Shown: positions 28,163-36,516 of the stretch, piece after piece
How positions within the stretch are numbered: position 1 is the stretch's first letter
How the letters are laid out: each line of letters opens with the position of its first letter
NCBI GenBank assembly: GCA_015272215.1
Contig: JACYMD010000095.1
Location: 26,905 to 90,904 of the forward strand
DNA length: 64,000 nucleotides
DNA from: Rivularia sp. T60_A2020_040
GTDB taxonomy: Bacteria > Cyanobacteriota > Cyanobacteriia > Cyanobacteriales > Nostocaceae
Reading direction: 5' to 3'
Made by a program: the position numbers and the translations under genes
The notes under the pieces: model-generated
Told to the model about the DNA's origin: nothing
The model's database searches: none
Seen by the model: only the letters and a program-made list of their open reading frames with translations

Positions 28163-28185
28163 GACGTAACGCCCGGCTACGTCTC
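28163..28185. repeat. AGACGTA palindrome
   Basis: AGACGTA and TACGTCT pair around ACGCCCGGC, between convergent genes. It is nearly the same as 7453-7475 and belongs to the AGACG palindrome family; it may also terminate transcription. Confidence 0.6.
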
Positions 28186-28197
28186 TACAGTCATTTT

Positions 28198-28968
28198 TCA
28201 TACTGTAAGGGGTACACCCTCATGAAATGTGAGTAATTCTCCCGGTTGAATTTGCGTCCAAACTTCGTTATCTGTAAGGGGTGTAGTCGCGATGACAGCA
28301 ACTCTATCACTAGGGCGGGTTAATTCGCTGAAATCCACTGTCACATCTTCATCAATTAAATGAGCCGCAGCAAAAGGTGCTTGCCGTACAATGTAACAAA
28401 GTTTAGTTGAACTGTAAGCAAAAAAATGTTCGCCATCAGTTAATAGATAATTAAATATACCGTGTTTAGCGATTTTATGAGTGATTTTTTTGAGAATGGT
28501 CAACAATGGTTCTAAAGGTGGTTTTACCATGGGAAATTGTTGTCTTAAACTTTCTAAAATCAAGCAGAAAGCTTTTTCGCTGTCAGTATTACCCACAGGT
28601 TCATAAAAGTCCATAAATGGCAAATTAAAATCTTTCAAATCACCATTATGAGCAAAAACCCAATATCGTCCCCATAATTCTCTACGGAAAGGGTGAGTGT
28701 TTTCCAAAACAATTTCACCTTGAGTTGCTTTGCGAATATGGGCGATGGCGTGAGTTGAATGAATCGGATAACGTTTCACAAAATCGGCAATTTGAGAATT
28801 AACGGAAGATTTAGCATCCATAAAAATCCGACAACCCTTTCCCTCAAAGAAAGCAATACCCCAACCATCTTTATGATCATCAGTTTTACCTCCCCGAGCT
28901 GAAAAGCCTTCAAAAGAAAAGCAAATATCAGTCGGTACATTGCAATTCATTCCCAGAAGTTGACACAT
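28198..28968 (-). CDS. Class II glutamine amidotransferase
   Basis: This 256-residue protein starts MCQLLGMN, so Cys2 becomes the N-terminal nucleophile after Met removal, as in Ntn-type glutaminase domains. Other family marks are DHKDGWGIAFFEG (about 31-43), AHIRKATQG and THPFRRELWGRYWVFAHNGDL. The protein consists of the glutaminase domain only, as in the YafJ/EgtC-like group, which releases ammonia from glutamine or hydrolyses related gamma-glutamyl bonds. The partner synthase, if any, is not next to it. There is no signal peptide. It is a single gene; the actual substrate is unknown. Confidence 0.88.
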   Translation of the reverse strand: MCQLLGMNCNVPTDICFSFEGFSARGGKTDDHKDGWGIAFFEGKGCRIFMDAKSSVNSQIADFVKRYPIHSTHAIAHIRKATQGEIVLENTHPFRRELWGRYWVFAHNGDLKDFNLPFMDFYEPVGNTDSEKAFCLILESLRQQFPMVKPPLEPLLTILKKITHKIAKHGIFNYLLTDGEHFFAYSSTKLCYIVRQAPFAAAHLIDEDVTVDFSELTRPSDRVAVIATTPLTDNEVWTQIQPGELLTFHEGVPLTV

Positions 28969-28981
28969 CGCTCGGTTATTC

Positions 28982-29220
28982 AGTTATTGGTTATCAATTT
29001 TCACCAGTCAGGTGAGATTCAACAATTATCAATCATCAGCTAACAGTTATAAGTTATCGGTTAACAGTTAGTACCACCGGAGTTAGGAGTTAGTTGACAG
29101 TTGACAGTTGATAGTTCTTATTTATTTCTCCCCATCCCCCCATCACCCCATCCCCTTATCCCCTTGTCCCCTTGTCCCCCCATCACCCCATCCCCTTGTC
29201 CCCTTCCATCCCCCCATCAC
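28982..29220. repeat. Repeat-rich gap: TTGACAG units and C-rich CCCCATC/CCCCTTGT minisatellite
   Basis: This 250-bp gap holds TAACAGTTA-type repeats, the ACCACCGGAGTT motif (29070), three TTGACAG units, and from about 29130 a run of CCCCATC, CCCCTTAT and CCCCTTGT units that reaches the 3' end of mtnB. An inverted, G-rich copy of the same minisatellite is at 41841-41914. Confidence 0.85.
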
Positions 29221-29221
29221 C

Positions 29222-29842
29222 TTATCCCATCATCCGTGCTGCTACCATATAGCGAAAAACATACTCTAATATTTCAATATAGTTACGTGCTTGTACGGTA
29301 GATTCTGCCCAAACTGTTACACCGTGGTTACGAATTAATAAAGCGGGTATTTTAGGAGGATTACTACTAAAGCGTTCTTTGATTTCATTTGCGATGCGCT
29401 CTACTTGTAGATAATTATGGAAAACAGACATTAAACAACAAGGATTTTCTTCCCAAATTCCCAATCCTTTGAGCATTTCTAATGATGGTAAAGGTAATTT
29501 ACCTGTTTCTGCTAAACCCGAAACCAAATTTGCTTCTACAGAATGGACGTGATAACAAGCTTGTGCTTGGGGAAACAAAGTATATATACATTGATGAATA
29601 CAAGTTTCTGCTGAAGGCTTTAAATTAGCTGAGGATTCTAATCTGCCATCAGGATAAACGCGAACGAAATCATCAAGGGTTAGCTCTCCCTTCAAGCATC
29701 CACTAGCTGTAATCCAAAAACTGCCATCGGGTAAACGTGTTGAAAGGTTTCCCGCAGTTCCTACCATCCAACCTTGCTGGTAAAAGCGAGATGCAGCATT
29801 GACTAACTCAATACGTGGGTCTGCTAAAATTGTACTGTGCAT
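29222..29842 (-). CDS. mtnB: Methylthioribulose-1-phosphate dehydratase
   Basis: This 206-residue protein of the class II aldolase/adducin family dehydrates 5-methylthioribulose-1-phosphate in the methionine salvage pathway. It has the entry segment GWMVGTAGNLSTRLPDGSFW (24-43), catalytic Glu79 in PSAETCIH, zinc ligands His98 and His100 in YHVHSVEAN, and a third His in LIRNHGV. ATG at 29842 is chosen; an in-frame GTG at 29863 would overlap mtnX by 10 bases. It follows mtnX with an 11-bp gap, so both are one unit. The last residues (ARMMG) touch the C-rich minisatellite. Confidence 0.93.
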   Translation of the reverse strand: MHSTILADPRIELVNAASRFYQQGWMVGTAGNLSTRLPDGSFWITASGCLKGELTLDDFVRVYPDGRLESSANLKPSAETCIHQCIYTLFPQAQACYHVHSVEANLVSGLAETGKLPLPSLEMLKGLGIWEENPCCLMSVFHNYLQVERIANEIKERFSSNPPKIPALLIRNHGVTVWAESTVQARNYIEILEYVFRYMVAARMMG

Positions 29843-29853
29843 AAAGGTCAAAA

Positions 29854-30486
29854 TTACTTCCACAAATCTTTTAAGTAATCGCGTATTTCGATAAAGTCGT
29901 TCCAGGGAATATACGGTTTGGAATATTCCTCTAGATACTTGACTAAACGGTCGCGAGCAAATACCATTGGCACTTCCAAGGACATATTTAGATCCGTCAG
30001 CGAATCACCTATGGCAATTTTCTCATCCTTGGGATACTTTTCCATCACCTTAACTTTGGCAACTAATTCGTCACCTTCCTCATACTCGGAATTTACCTGT
30101 AAATATTCGCCGCTAATATCTAGATCGACAGCGTGAATTGCCCAAACCTGTTCGAGCAAATCCCCCATAACAACTTCTATAATACTCCGCAATCCACCCG
30201 AAACTATAACTAGAGGAACGTTGTAATCTTGCAAAAAATCGAGAAATTCCCCAAATCCTGGACGTATCTGCTTACTACGGCTAAATTCCAGGATTTCTGG
30301 GTACACAGAACATGGAATTGATTCTAAAATCTGCTTAACTCCTTGCCGCAGCGTTAATTTTTGTGCGTACATTTGAGGAATTAATTGTTGGGAAACCTCT
30401 GGAGAAAACTTTTTCAACACCGCAACAAAAGTTTCTTCAGCCGTAATAGTACCGTCAAAGTCGCAAAAAACGATTCGCTTGGACAT
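29854..30486 (-). CDS. mtnX: 2-hydroxy-3-keto-5-methylthiopentenyl-1-phosphate phosphatase (HAD family)
   Basis: This 210-residue HAD-superfamily phosphatase has nucleophile Asp9 and Asp11 in CDFDGTIT (8-15), motif II in IVSGG, a Lys in motif III, and motif IV in IAIGDSLTDL. The MtnX-type sequence (FVAVLKKFSPE..., RQGVKQI) and its place just before mtnB identify it. In methionine salvage it removes phosphate from the enolised intermediate made by MtnW, giving the acireductone used by MtnD. mtnW, mtnA and mtnK are not in the window; mtnD is 4.7 kb away. It is the first gene of the mtnX-mtnB pair. Confidence 0.9.
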   Translation of the reverse strand: MSKRIVFCDFDGTITAEETFVAVLKKFSPEVSQQLIPQMYAQKLTLRQGVKQILESIPCSVYPEILEFSRSKQIRPGFGEFLDFLQDYNVPLVIVSGGLRSIIEVVMGDLLEQVWAIHAVDLDISGEYLQVNSEYEEGDELVAKVKVMEKYPKDEKIAIGDSLTDLNMSLEVPMVFARDRLVKYLEEYSKPYIPWNDFIEIRDYLKDLWK

Positions 30487-30939
30487 TTTATACGCGAAAT
30501 AAGATTATAAGTTATCGATAATAATTCCGGCGTTGCCTGTTTTTCAATCAACTAGAAAAATTAATTATAAAATAATATCCTAATATTAATATCTCAATAT
30601 ATTACATATACTTTCTTCGGTTATATCTTGCACCATAGAAGCCTATATATAGTCAAAATAATGACTAATTGTTTGACTTCGTTTTTACCCACTTGGGACT
30701 GCAAGCCCCAGTCTGATAGCACAAGTCCATTAAAATGGACTAGAATGCTACATTTTTCTGTGATGGAGCTACTCAGGTTAATTAAAAATATTTATTAAAA
30801 ATATTTCTTGTAAATTTTTGTATCGTTCTCAAACAATTCATTCAAGTTATACACTACTCAAACGCTTACTCAAACATGATTTCTAACAGCAGAATGTCAT
30901 GCTAATAACTGTTAGAAGATTATACATAGGGTGAAATAA
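30487..30939. other. Intergenic region upstream of the fasciclin gene
   Basis: This 453-bp AT-rich gap lies between divergent genes. Its main content is the 97-bp dispersed element at 30650-30746. The rest includes the promoter regions of mtnX and the fasciclin gene; no specific operator was recognised. Confidence 0.5.
30650..30746 (+). repeat. 97-bp dispersed element, copy A
   Basis: This segment matches the reverse complement of 43084-43180 over 97 bases with about ten differences by eye. It contains two internal palindromes, GGGACTGCAAGCCCC and AGTCCATTAAAATGGACT. The boundaries are sharp because flanking sequence differs. It has no coding capacity and is likely a small non-autonomous mobile element or a structured repeat. 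Confidence 0.85.
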
Positions 30940-31341
30940 ATGGCTGATATCGTAGATACCGCAGTTAGTGCTGGTTCTTTTAATACTTTAGTTGCGGCTG
31001 TTAAAGCTGCTGGTTTAGTAGATACTCTTAAAGGCAAAGGTCCATTCACCGTTTTTGCACCTACCGATGATGCATTTGCGAAGCTTCCTGAAGGTACAGT
31101 AGATGGATTACTTAAGGATATTCCCCAACTCAAGAAAATCCTAACTTATCACGTTGTTTCCGGTAAGGTAATGGCAGCTGACGTGGTTAAGCTGAATTCA
31201 GCTAAAACAGTTGAAGGTTCAGAAGTGAAAATTGATGCTAGTAATGGTGTCAAAGTTAATGATGCTACAGTCTCTCAAGCAGATGTTGAGACTGATAACG
31301 GTGTTATCCACATTATTGACACAGTGTTGCTTCCTTCCTAA
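30940..31341 (+). CDS. Fasciclin (FAS1) domain protein
   Basis: This 133-residue protein is a single FAS1 domain. Motif H1 is [17 protein letters not shown] (about 45-61) and motif H2 is [15 protein letters not shown] (about 79-93) with the YH pair, ending [15 protein letters not shown]. There is no signal peptide or anchor, so this short form could be cytoplasmic or leave by another route. FAS1 domains act in adhesion; small cyanobacterial forms are common but not well understood. It starts at ATG with a GGTGA site upstream, has no operon partner, and a perfect 15-bp inverted repeat lies 40 bp after the stop. Confidence 0.93.
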   Translation: MADIVDTAVSAGSFNTLVAAVKAAGLVDTLKGKGPFTVFAPTDDAFAKLPEGTVDGLLKDIPQLKKILTYHVVSGKVMAADVVKLNSAKTVEGSEVKIDASNGVKVNDATVSQADVETDNGVIHIIDTVLLPS

Positions 31342-31380
31342 GCAAGTGTCGATCAAACTAAATCATAGTTAGTTGATTAT

Positions 31381-31432
31381 ATTAATGAAGTAATATCTTT
31401 ATATAGTTATCTATAGTTATTACTTCATTAAT
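31381..31432 (+). terminator. Long AT-rich inverted repeat after the fasciclin gene
   Basis: ATTAATGAAGTAATA (31381-31395) and TATTACTTCATTAAT (31418-31432) are perfect 15-bp arms, and the loop contains a further small symmetry. It could stabilise or end the fasciclin mRNA. The rest of the 421-bp gap to 31762 is AT-rich and shows no gene. Confidence 0.55.
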
Positions 31433-31762
31433 TTGATTAAAAAAGGTCGTAAGCAACCCAATCAAATTTCATTGTTGCTGATTTTATTGATGATAACTAT
31501 TTGTTTTTTTAATTCATAGTCAATATGGTAAATTATTTAAGTTATAGCAACTAGAAATTAACTTACATAAATTTATCTACAGTTATTATCCGCAGAGGCT
31601 TTGAACTATTTTTATCATTGCTTGAGAAGATAAAAAATTTAATTAACTCAATTTTTTGTATAACTTAGTTGTAAAGAAAACGTTGCAAGTTACAATAAAA
31701 ATGTGATTCGTAAATTTTACGATAATATCTCAACAAAAAAACTTGGATGAGGTCTTTTTCTT

Positions 31763-34075
31763 GTGGCAAAACGGTCACTCCAGGCATCCTCAGCAGGAGT
31801 CAAACAAGCCAAAATAGCTTTTACTAATAAAGGCTGGACTCAAGAAAATCTGGCAGGGGAAGTGAATCTCAAAACTCGTCAGCCAGTTTGGAGATTTTTT
31901 ACAGGTCGTCCGATTGAACGTTATACTTTTCTTGAAATTTGTTCTGTATTAGAGCTAGATTGGCGCGAAATTGCGGCTAATCTCCCAGCCGAGTTTTCAC
32001 AACCACGTCAGACATCTAGAAATATTGATGCTCTGGTAAAAAAATTGCGATCGCAATGTCGAGAAAAAATTCAACACCAGTGCGGTAGTTTACAATTATT
32101 GGATACTAACCGTCCTGTTGAAATCGCAAATATTTACATTGATGTGAATATATTCGAGGAGATTGCGAGTCAACAGTGGATAGACATCTTAAATTTACAA
32201 AATCCCACAAGCAAACAATTTGATACTTTTGGGTTAGGTGAGATTTGTGAGAAACAAATACCAGCCATGAAGGCAGTTGAAACCCATTCTAAACTTAGGG
32301 TATTAGGTAAACCAGGGTGTGGTAAAACTACTTTTTTGCAACATCTGGCGATTCAATGTAACCAAGGAAACTTTGCGAGTAATTTAGTTCCGATTTTTAT
32401 TACCTTAAAGGATTTTGCTGAGGACTTAAAAGATGTAGGAAGCTTCAGTTTAGTAAATTATATCAATTCTGAATTTCTTAACTGTGGTATTTTAGAACAA
32501 TCTGCCATCAAAACTCTACTGGATGAGGGCAGAATGTTACTGCTGCTCGATGGACTCGATGAAATGCTGCATCAAGATAACAAGGCGGTTTTGAAGGAAA
32601 TTGGCAGATTTTCTGATCAATATCCCAAAAATTTCTTTATCGTCACCTGTAGAACAGTTGCTAAAACATTTCATCTTAGAGGCTTCACTGATGTTGAAAT
32701 TGCTCCCTTTACTCAATCGCAAATTGCTAGGTTTGCTCAGAAGTGGTTCTCCGTATTTACAAAGAAAAACCCCCAGGATGAACTTAATATAGCAGTTGAG
32801 TTCATTGAAAAACTGGATTTACCTGAAAACTTGCCATTGCGCCGACTGGCAGTCACACCGTTGTTTCTACATTTGATGTGCTGGATGTTCCATTCCCAAG
32901 AAGCATTTCCCAGTCAAAAAGCCCCATTCTATAAGCAATGTCTAGAACTGCTTTTAGGCAAATGGGATCAAATTAGAGGTATTGAACGGGATGAAATTTA
33001 TCAGGGATTTTTATTGCCACAAAAACTCAAACTGATGAGTCAAATTGCCGCCGCGACATTTGAACATGGTGATTATTTTTTTGAACAACGAGCCGTTGAA
33101 CAATACATAAATAATTTTATCACTAATTTACCCAATGCTTCCACCGAGCCAGAAGAATTACAACTAGATAGTGAAGCAGTGCTAAAAGCCATGGAGTTGC
33201 AACACGGGCTATTAGTGGAAAGAGTGCGGGGAATTTTCTCTTTTTCCTGTTTAACATTTCAAGAATACTTTACTGCCCGAAACATCGTTGCTAATCATAA
33301 TGTACACTCATTAGAGCAAGCCTTGGAACGTCTGGTGAGTCACATTACAGAACCACGGTGGCGGGAAATCTTTTTGTTGACTGCTACGATGTTGCGGAAT
33401 GCAGACTACCTTGTACAGTTAATGAAGCAACAAATCGATGCTTTAGTCGCTGAAGATGTTTATATCCAAGAGTTTTTAACCTGGAGAAATCAAAAATCTC
33501 TGGTTATACCCCAACCTAGTTTAGCTGCAACTTATGAGTTTGATCTGAGTCTTGTTCAAACTCCACTTAATATCCCTCACTTCACTGTTCCCTGTACAGT
33601 AGATCAAGACATTATCCTCGATACGTTATTGGATAAACTGCTTTTAGAATGTGCCATTGGCTCTAGTCATGATTTTGCTCATGCTCATGCACTCAGCAAT
33701 GCTCTGAGTAATGTTCTGACTATTGTACTTGATGTTGGCTTACAGCAATCCTTGCAACAACTCAAACAAGAAATACCCGATCCATATCGTTCGCAAAGAA
33801 TATTTCAGTCATGGTGGCAAATTAACCATCTCGTTTGGACAGAACGTTTAAAAACCGCTATTTACTTTCATCGCAATATCCAATATTATTGGAATTTTAG
33901 CTCTGAACAGCAGAAAGTTCTAGAAAATTACTATAATGCCAACCAATTGTTGATTGATTGCCTTAATAATAATTGTGAACTGACAGTAGCAGTGCGTCAA
34001 GAGATTGAAGGTAGTTTGTTAAATAGGGAAGAGGGAAGAGGGAAGAGGGAAGAGGGGATAGGGAATAGGGAATAG
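31763..34075 (+). CDS. NACHT-domain NTPase with N-terminal helix-turn-helix (bNACHT-like)
   Basis: This 770-residue STAND-type NTPase has an N-terminal XRE-like helical domain (about 1-75; AFTNKGWTQENLAGEVN then a WRFFTGRPI segment). The NACHT core has Walker A GKPGCGKTT (182-190), Walker B LLLDGLDEM (261-268), a sensor-like TCR and a typical PFTQSQIARFAQKWF segment. The C-terminal half is helical, without obvious LRR, WD or TPR. Related bacterial NACHT proteins are reported phage-defence NTPases; the HTH-NACHT type is widespread in filamentous cyanobacteria. No nuclease or TIR effector is fused or adjacent. It starts at GTG. The last 17 or so residues (REEGRGKREEG..) are encoded by GGGAAGA repeats. 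Defence is inferred. Confidence 0.88.
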   Translation: MAKRSLQASSAGVKQAKIAFTNKGWTQENLAGEVNLKTRQPVWRFFTGRPIERYTFLEICSVLELDWREIAANLPAEFSQPRQTSRNIDALVKKLRSQCREKIQHQCGSLQLLDTNRPVEIANIYIDVNIFEEIASQQWIDILNLQNPTSKQFDTFGLGEICEKQIPAMKAVETHSKLRVLGKPGCGKTTFLQHLAIQCNQGNFASNLVPIFITLKDFAEDLKDVGSFSLVNYINSEFLNCGILEQSAIKTLLDEGRMLLLLDGLDEMLHQDNKAVLKEIGRFSDQYPKNFFIVTCRTVAKTFHLRGFTDVEIAPFTQSQIARFAQKWFSVFTKKNPQDELNIAVEFIEKLDLPENLPLRRLAVTPLFLHLMCWMFHSQEAFPSQKAPFYKQCLELLLGKWDQIRGIERDEIYQGFLLPQKLKLMSQIAAATFEHGDYFFEQRAVEQYINNFITNLPNASTEPEELQLDSEAVLKAMELQHGLLVERVRGIFSFSCLTFQEYFTARNIVANHNVHSLEQALERLVSHITEPRWREIFLLTATMLRNADYLVQLMKQQIDALVAEDVYIQEFLTWRNQKSLVIPQPSLAATYEFDLSLVQTPLNIPHFTVPCTVDQDIILDTLLDKLLLECAIGSSHDFAHAHALSNALSNVLTIVLDVGLQQSLQQLKQEIPDPYRSQRIFQSWWQINHLVWTERLKTAIYFHRNIQYYWNFSSEQQKVLENYYNANQLLIDCLNNNCELTVAVRQEIEGSLLNREEGRGKREEGIGNRE

Positions 34076-34199
34076 TTTTACTCCTATTATTTCTAATTTT
34101 TTGGACTCCAATCACATCATGTCCAGTTAAACACTTGTAATAAACTTGGTTCGAGAACAGTCAACAATTACCCATTACCCATTACCCATTACCCATTAC
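34024..34199. repeat. GGGAAGA and ACCCATT short tandem repeats
   Basis: Units of GGGAAGA and GGGAATA close the NACHT gene (34024-34074), and ACCCATT units repeat at 34168-34199. Both types recur in the window (20434, 39893 and 63268). Confidence 0.85.
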
Positions 34200-34267
34200 A
34201 ATTAACCTCTCCTTAAAGGGTAAATGATTTTTGTTCCTAATCGGTTTGAGGTGTTACCATAGTATGT

Positions 34268-34525
34268 ATGAAAACACAAGCATCAAATATCCGCGCTGGC
34301 GATCGCATTATTGCCTACTTCAAAAATAAAATGCAGGTCTGCACAGTCAGGTGCATTTCTCATCCGGATTTAAACAATATTACACTATCAGTGTTCCTTG
34401 GCGAACGTTATCGGCATTCAAACTCAGGTGTAATTCGGTTTAAACCGGAAGCTTTAGTCGATTTGAGCAACCGAGCCTTAAAAATGTTTGAGGAAGAAAC
34501 AATTCTCGAACCAATACAAGGTTAA
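34268..34525 (+). CDS. Conserved-looking small hypothetical protein
   Basis: This 85-residue protein has an N-terminal beta-rich part, MKTQASNIRAGDRIIAYFKNKM, with IRAGDRI like the first strand of a small barrel. It then has TVRCISHPDLNNITLSVFLG and ends in a helix (ALVDLSNRALKMFEEE). No named domain was recognised; the composition and a hairpin terminator right after it support a real gene. It is not coupled to its neighbours. A small nucleic-acid-binding barrel is possible but unproven. Confidence 0.65.
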   Translation: MKTQASNIRAGDRIIAYFKNKMQVCTVRCISHPDLNNITLSVFLGERYRHSNSGVIRFKPEALVDLSNRALKMFEEETILEPIQG

Positions 34526-34554
34526 AAAAATATGCCTTTTGGCAATCTTTTTCA

Positions 34555-34578
34555 ACCCCATGAATTTATTCGTGGGGT
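34555..34578. terminator. Bidirectional-type hairpin between convergent genes
   Basis: ACCCCATGAAT and ATTCGTGGGGT form an 11-bp stem with one G-T-type mismatch and a 2-base loop, followed by GTTTTATTTA. It lies between the small hypothetical gene (plus) and mtnD (minus) and can serve both. Confidence 0.7.
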
Positions 34579-34595
34579 GTTTTATTTACCATATT

Positions 34596-35156
34596 TTAAG
34601 CTTTGACTTTTGATCTTTGATTGAGAATTTTTTCTGTACCTGTATATTCAGGAACCCAACCTTCTTTACCAATAAAATAACGTATTGCTTTAATGCGGCG
34701 TGTGGGTGTTAAATAAAACCAGTGTTCACAACCGGCAGGTACATTAATGTATTCTTGTGGCTGCACTGTCAGCTCTACTTGACTACCATCGGGACGTACA
34801 AAACCGAATATGCCTTCTCCGTCGATGATGTAGCGTACTTCATCATCTGCATGGATATGTATACTATCAAACTTCTTCAACATTTGATCTAGGTTGGGAA
34901 TTCCTGGATGTAAAACGATTAAATCTCGTTCTTGATAACCCGCTGTTTGCTTGAGTTGCTCAAAATATTTATCTAGGCTTTGCAATACTTGTTCTTTCTC
35001 GCTATCATCAAGGCTGGCTTGTGCAAGCTTTTGATCTAAATCTTGATTGGACTCAATTACCCAATAATCAAGTTTAACATTTAATGGTGCTAATTCTTGA
35101 CTAATAGATGGTAAATCAGTATAAATTGTGCCATCTTCTAATTTTAAAATTGCCAT
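34596..35156 (-). CDS. mtnD: Acireductone dioxygenase
   Basis: This 186-residue cupin enzyme has metal ligands His100, His102 and Glu106 in HIHADDEVRY and His145 in CEHWFY. The family's N-terminal segment LNVKLDYWVIE (25-35) and C-terminal GWVPEYTGT are also seen. With iron it turns acireductone plus oxygen into formate and the keto acid precursor of methionine, the last oxidative step of methionine salvage. It serves the same pathway as mtnX-mtnB 4.7 kb away but is separately transcribed, with the fasciclin and NACHT genes between. Full length and intact. Confidence 0.94.
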   Translation of the reverse strand: MAILKLEDGTIYTDLPSISQELAPLNVKLDYWVIESNQDLDQKLAQASLDDSEKEQVLQSLDKYFEQLKQTAGYQERDLIVLHPGIPNLDQMLKKFDSIHIHADDEVRYIIDGEGIFGFVRPDGSQVELTVQPQEYINVPAGCEHWFYLTPTRRIKAIRYFIGKEGWVPEYTGTEKILNQRSKVKA

Positions 35157-35474
35157 GATTTATCTCCTATAATTAGTAATTTAGAATTAGTAAATAAAAT
35201 GTATTTTTGATTACATAAACTAGCATATCATTTTCAAATATTTTCTGGAATAAATCTGGAATAAATCCGGAATAAACTCTGTTGATCGGGTTTATTTAAT
35301 TATTACAGATCAAAAATTAATAGTTTAAATCTATGATTCTTGAATGAAGACAAACTCTCGACTATATATCCTTAACGATAGCGTCAATAATGGTTTGCAG
35401 CAAACAGGCATCTATGGAAAAAGTAGTTTAATATAGCAGTAAAGAGCATTCATATTTCTTAATAGATAAATCCA
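35157..35474. other. Intergenic region between mtnD and the YdcF-family gene
   Basis: This 318-bp region lies between divergent genes. It includes tandem TCTGGAATAAA/TCCGGAATAAA units at about 35247-35277. No SAM or other riboswitch was recognised upstream of mtnD. No gene was seen. Confidence 0.45.
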
Positions 35475-36233
35475 ATGCTTGATCCAACTTTATGTCATCG
35501 TCCTCCCAGTCAGTGGCTTGAATTAAAATCCGCGATTGCGGGTTGGCTAATGACTCCAACTTTAGTAGTATTGCCGTTAGTATTCTTGATTTTATTACCT
35601 TGGATTGTTCCCCGATTTCGTTGGAAACGCTTATGGAGTGGATTCGCAACTTTATTATTAGTTACTTATTTTAGCGCTCAATTTCCTTTAACAACGGCTG
35701 CCGCAAATAAAGGTTTAGTTGCATTTATTCCTGAAGATAGAGGGCAAAATGCAGATGCTATTGTAATTTTAGGACGCGGAGAACAATTTAGAAATTCAAG
35801 AGTTGAAGTTGCAGCAAATCTTTGGGAATCCCAAAGGGCTCCTTTAATTTTTGCTAGTGGTGTCGGTGATGGAATTGAAATAGTTCAAAAACTAGAACAA
35901 GAAGGTATTCCGAAAACAGCACTTGAGGAAGAACACTGTTCTCAAACTACCAAAGAAAACGCTTTATTCACTGCTTCGGTACTGCAACCCCAAGGAGTTA
36001 AACGAATTATTTTGGTCACAGATCCTCCCCATATGTTGCGATCGCTATTAACATTTCGTAATGTTGGATTTGAAGTGATTCCCCACACAAGCCCTGCTCC
36101 CCATTTACCTCAAACTAGAAAAGCAATGATGATGTTTTATGAGTATATGGGCTTAGTTAAATATGGTTTGAAAGGGGAATTGACTCCTCAAATTGCCAAA
36201 CAAGAACAGCCGCAGATTGTAGGTCAAACATAA
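35475..36233 (+). CDS. YdcF/DUF218-family membrane-associated protein
   Basis: This 252-residue protein has an N-terminal membrane region with a hydrophobic helix (about 25-45) and a second one (about 52-72). A DUF218 domain (about 90-235) follows, with DAIVILGRGEQFRNSRVEVAANLW, ASG..DG, EEHCSQTTKENALFTA and a RIILVTDPPHMLRSLLTF segment. The family (YdcF, SanA, ElyC) works at the envelope and is linked to wall-precursor processing or vancomycin tolerance; no reaction is firmly known. It starts at ATG with a short spacer. A stem-loop at 36250-36270 follows. Not coupled to neighbours. Confidence 0.9.
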   Translation: MLDPTLCHRPPSQWLELKSAIAGWLMTPTLVVLPLVFLILLPWIVPRFRWKRLWSGFATLLLVTYFSAQFPLTTAAANKGLVAFIPEDRGQNADAIVILGRGEQFRNSRVEVAANLWESQRAPLIFASGVGDGIEIVQKLEQEGIPKTALEEEHCSQTTKENALFTASVLQPQGVKRIILVTDPPHMLRSLLTFRNVGFEVIPHTSPAPHLPQTRKAMMMFYEYMGLVKYGLKGELTPQIAKQEQPQIVGQT

Positions 36234-36249
36234 ATATAAAATGTATAGT

Positions 36250-36270
36250 CCCCCGGATTCATCCGTGGGG
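36250..36270 (+). terminator. Stem-loop after the YdcF-family gene
   Basis: CCCCCGGAT and ATCCGTGGGG form a GC-rich stem with a 2-base loop and minor mismatch. There is no U run, so it may be a processing or stability element. The rest of the 283-bp gap to 36516 shows only a possible 23-codon reading frame starting GTGAAATTTTTAGGTGTG near 36402, which resembles an antitoxin start but stops early. Confidence 0.5.
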
Positions 36271-36516
36271 ATAATCCAAATTAGAACTTCAACTAATTTA
36301 ACCAACCTTCCCAGTTTTGCACAATTTCAGCAAATATCTGGTATTCTTATACAGCATAAAACCTGATGTAAATACGAATAAAGCCGCGATCGAGTACTTA
36401 CCGTGAAATTTTTAGGTGTGCGAGACGATAATAAAGATATTATGAAGGGAAATAGCATAAATATAGTAACATAAAAAATTCAACTAAAATGATTATTAAG
36501 ATATTAAATAAAAATT

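Noticed and set aside
29101..29301. Proline-rich plus-strand frame
   Set aside because: It is translation of the C-rich minisatellite, then antisense of mtnB.
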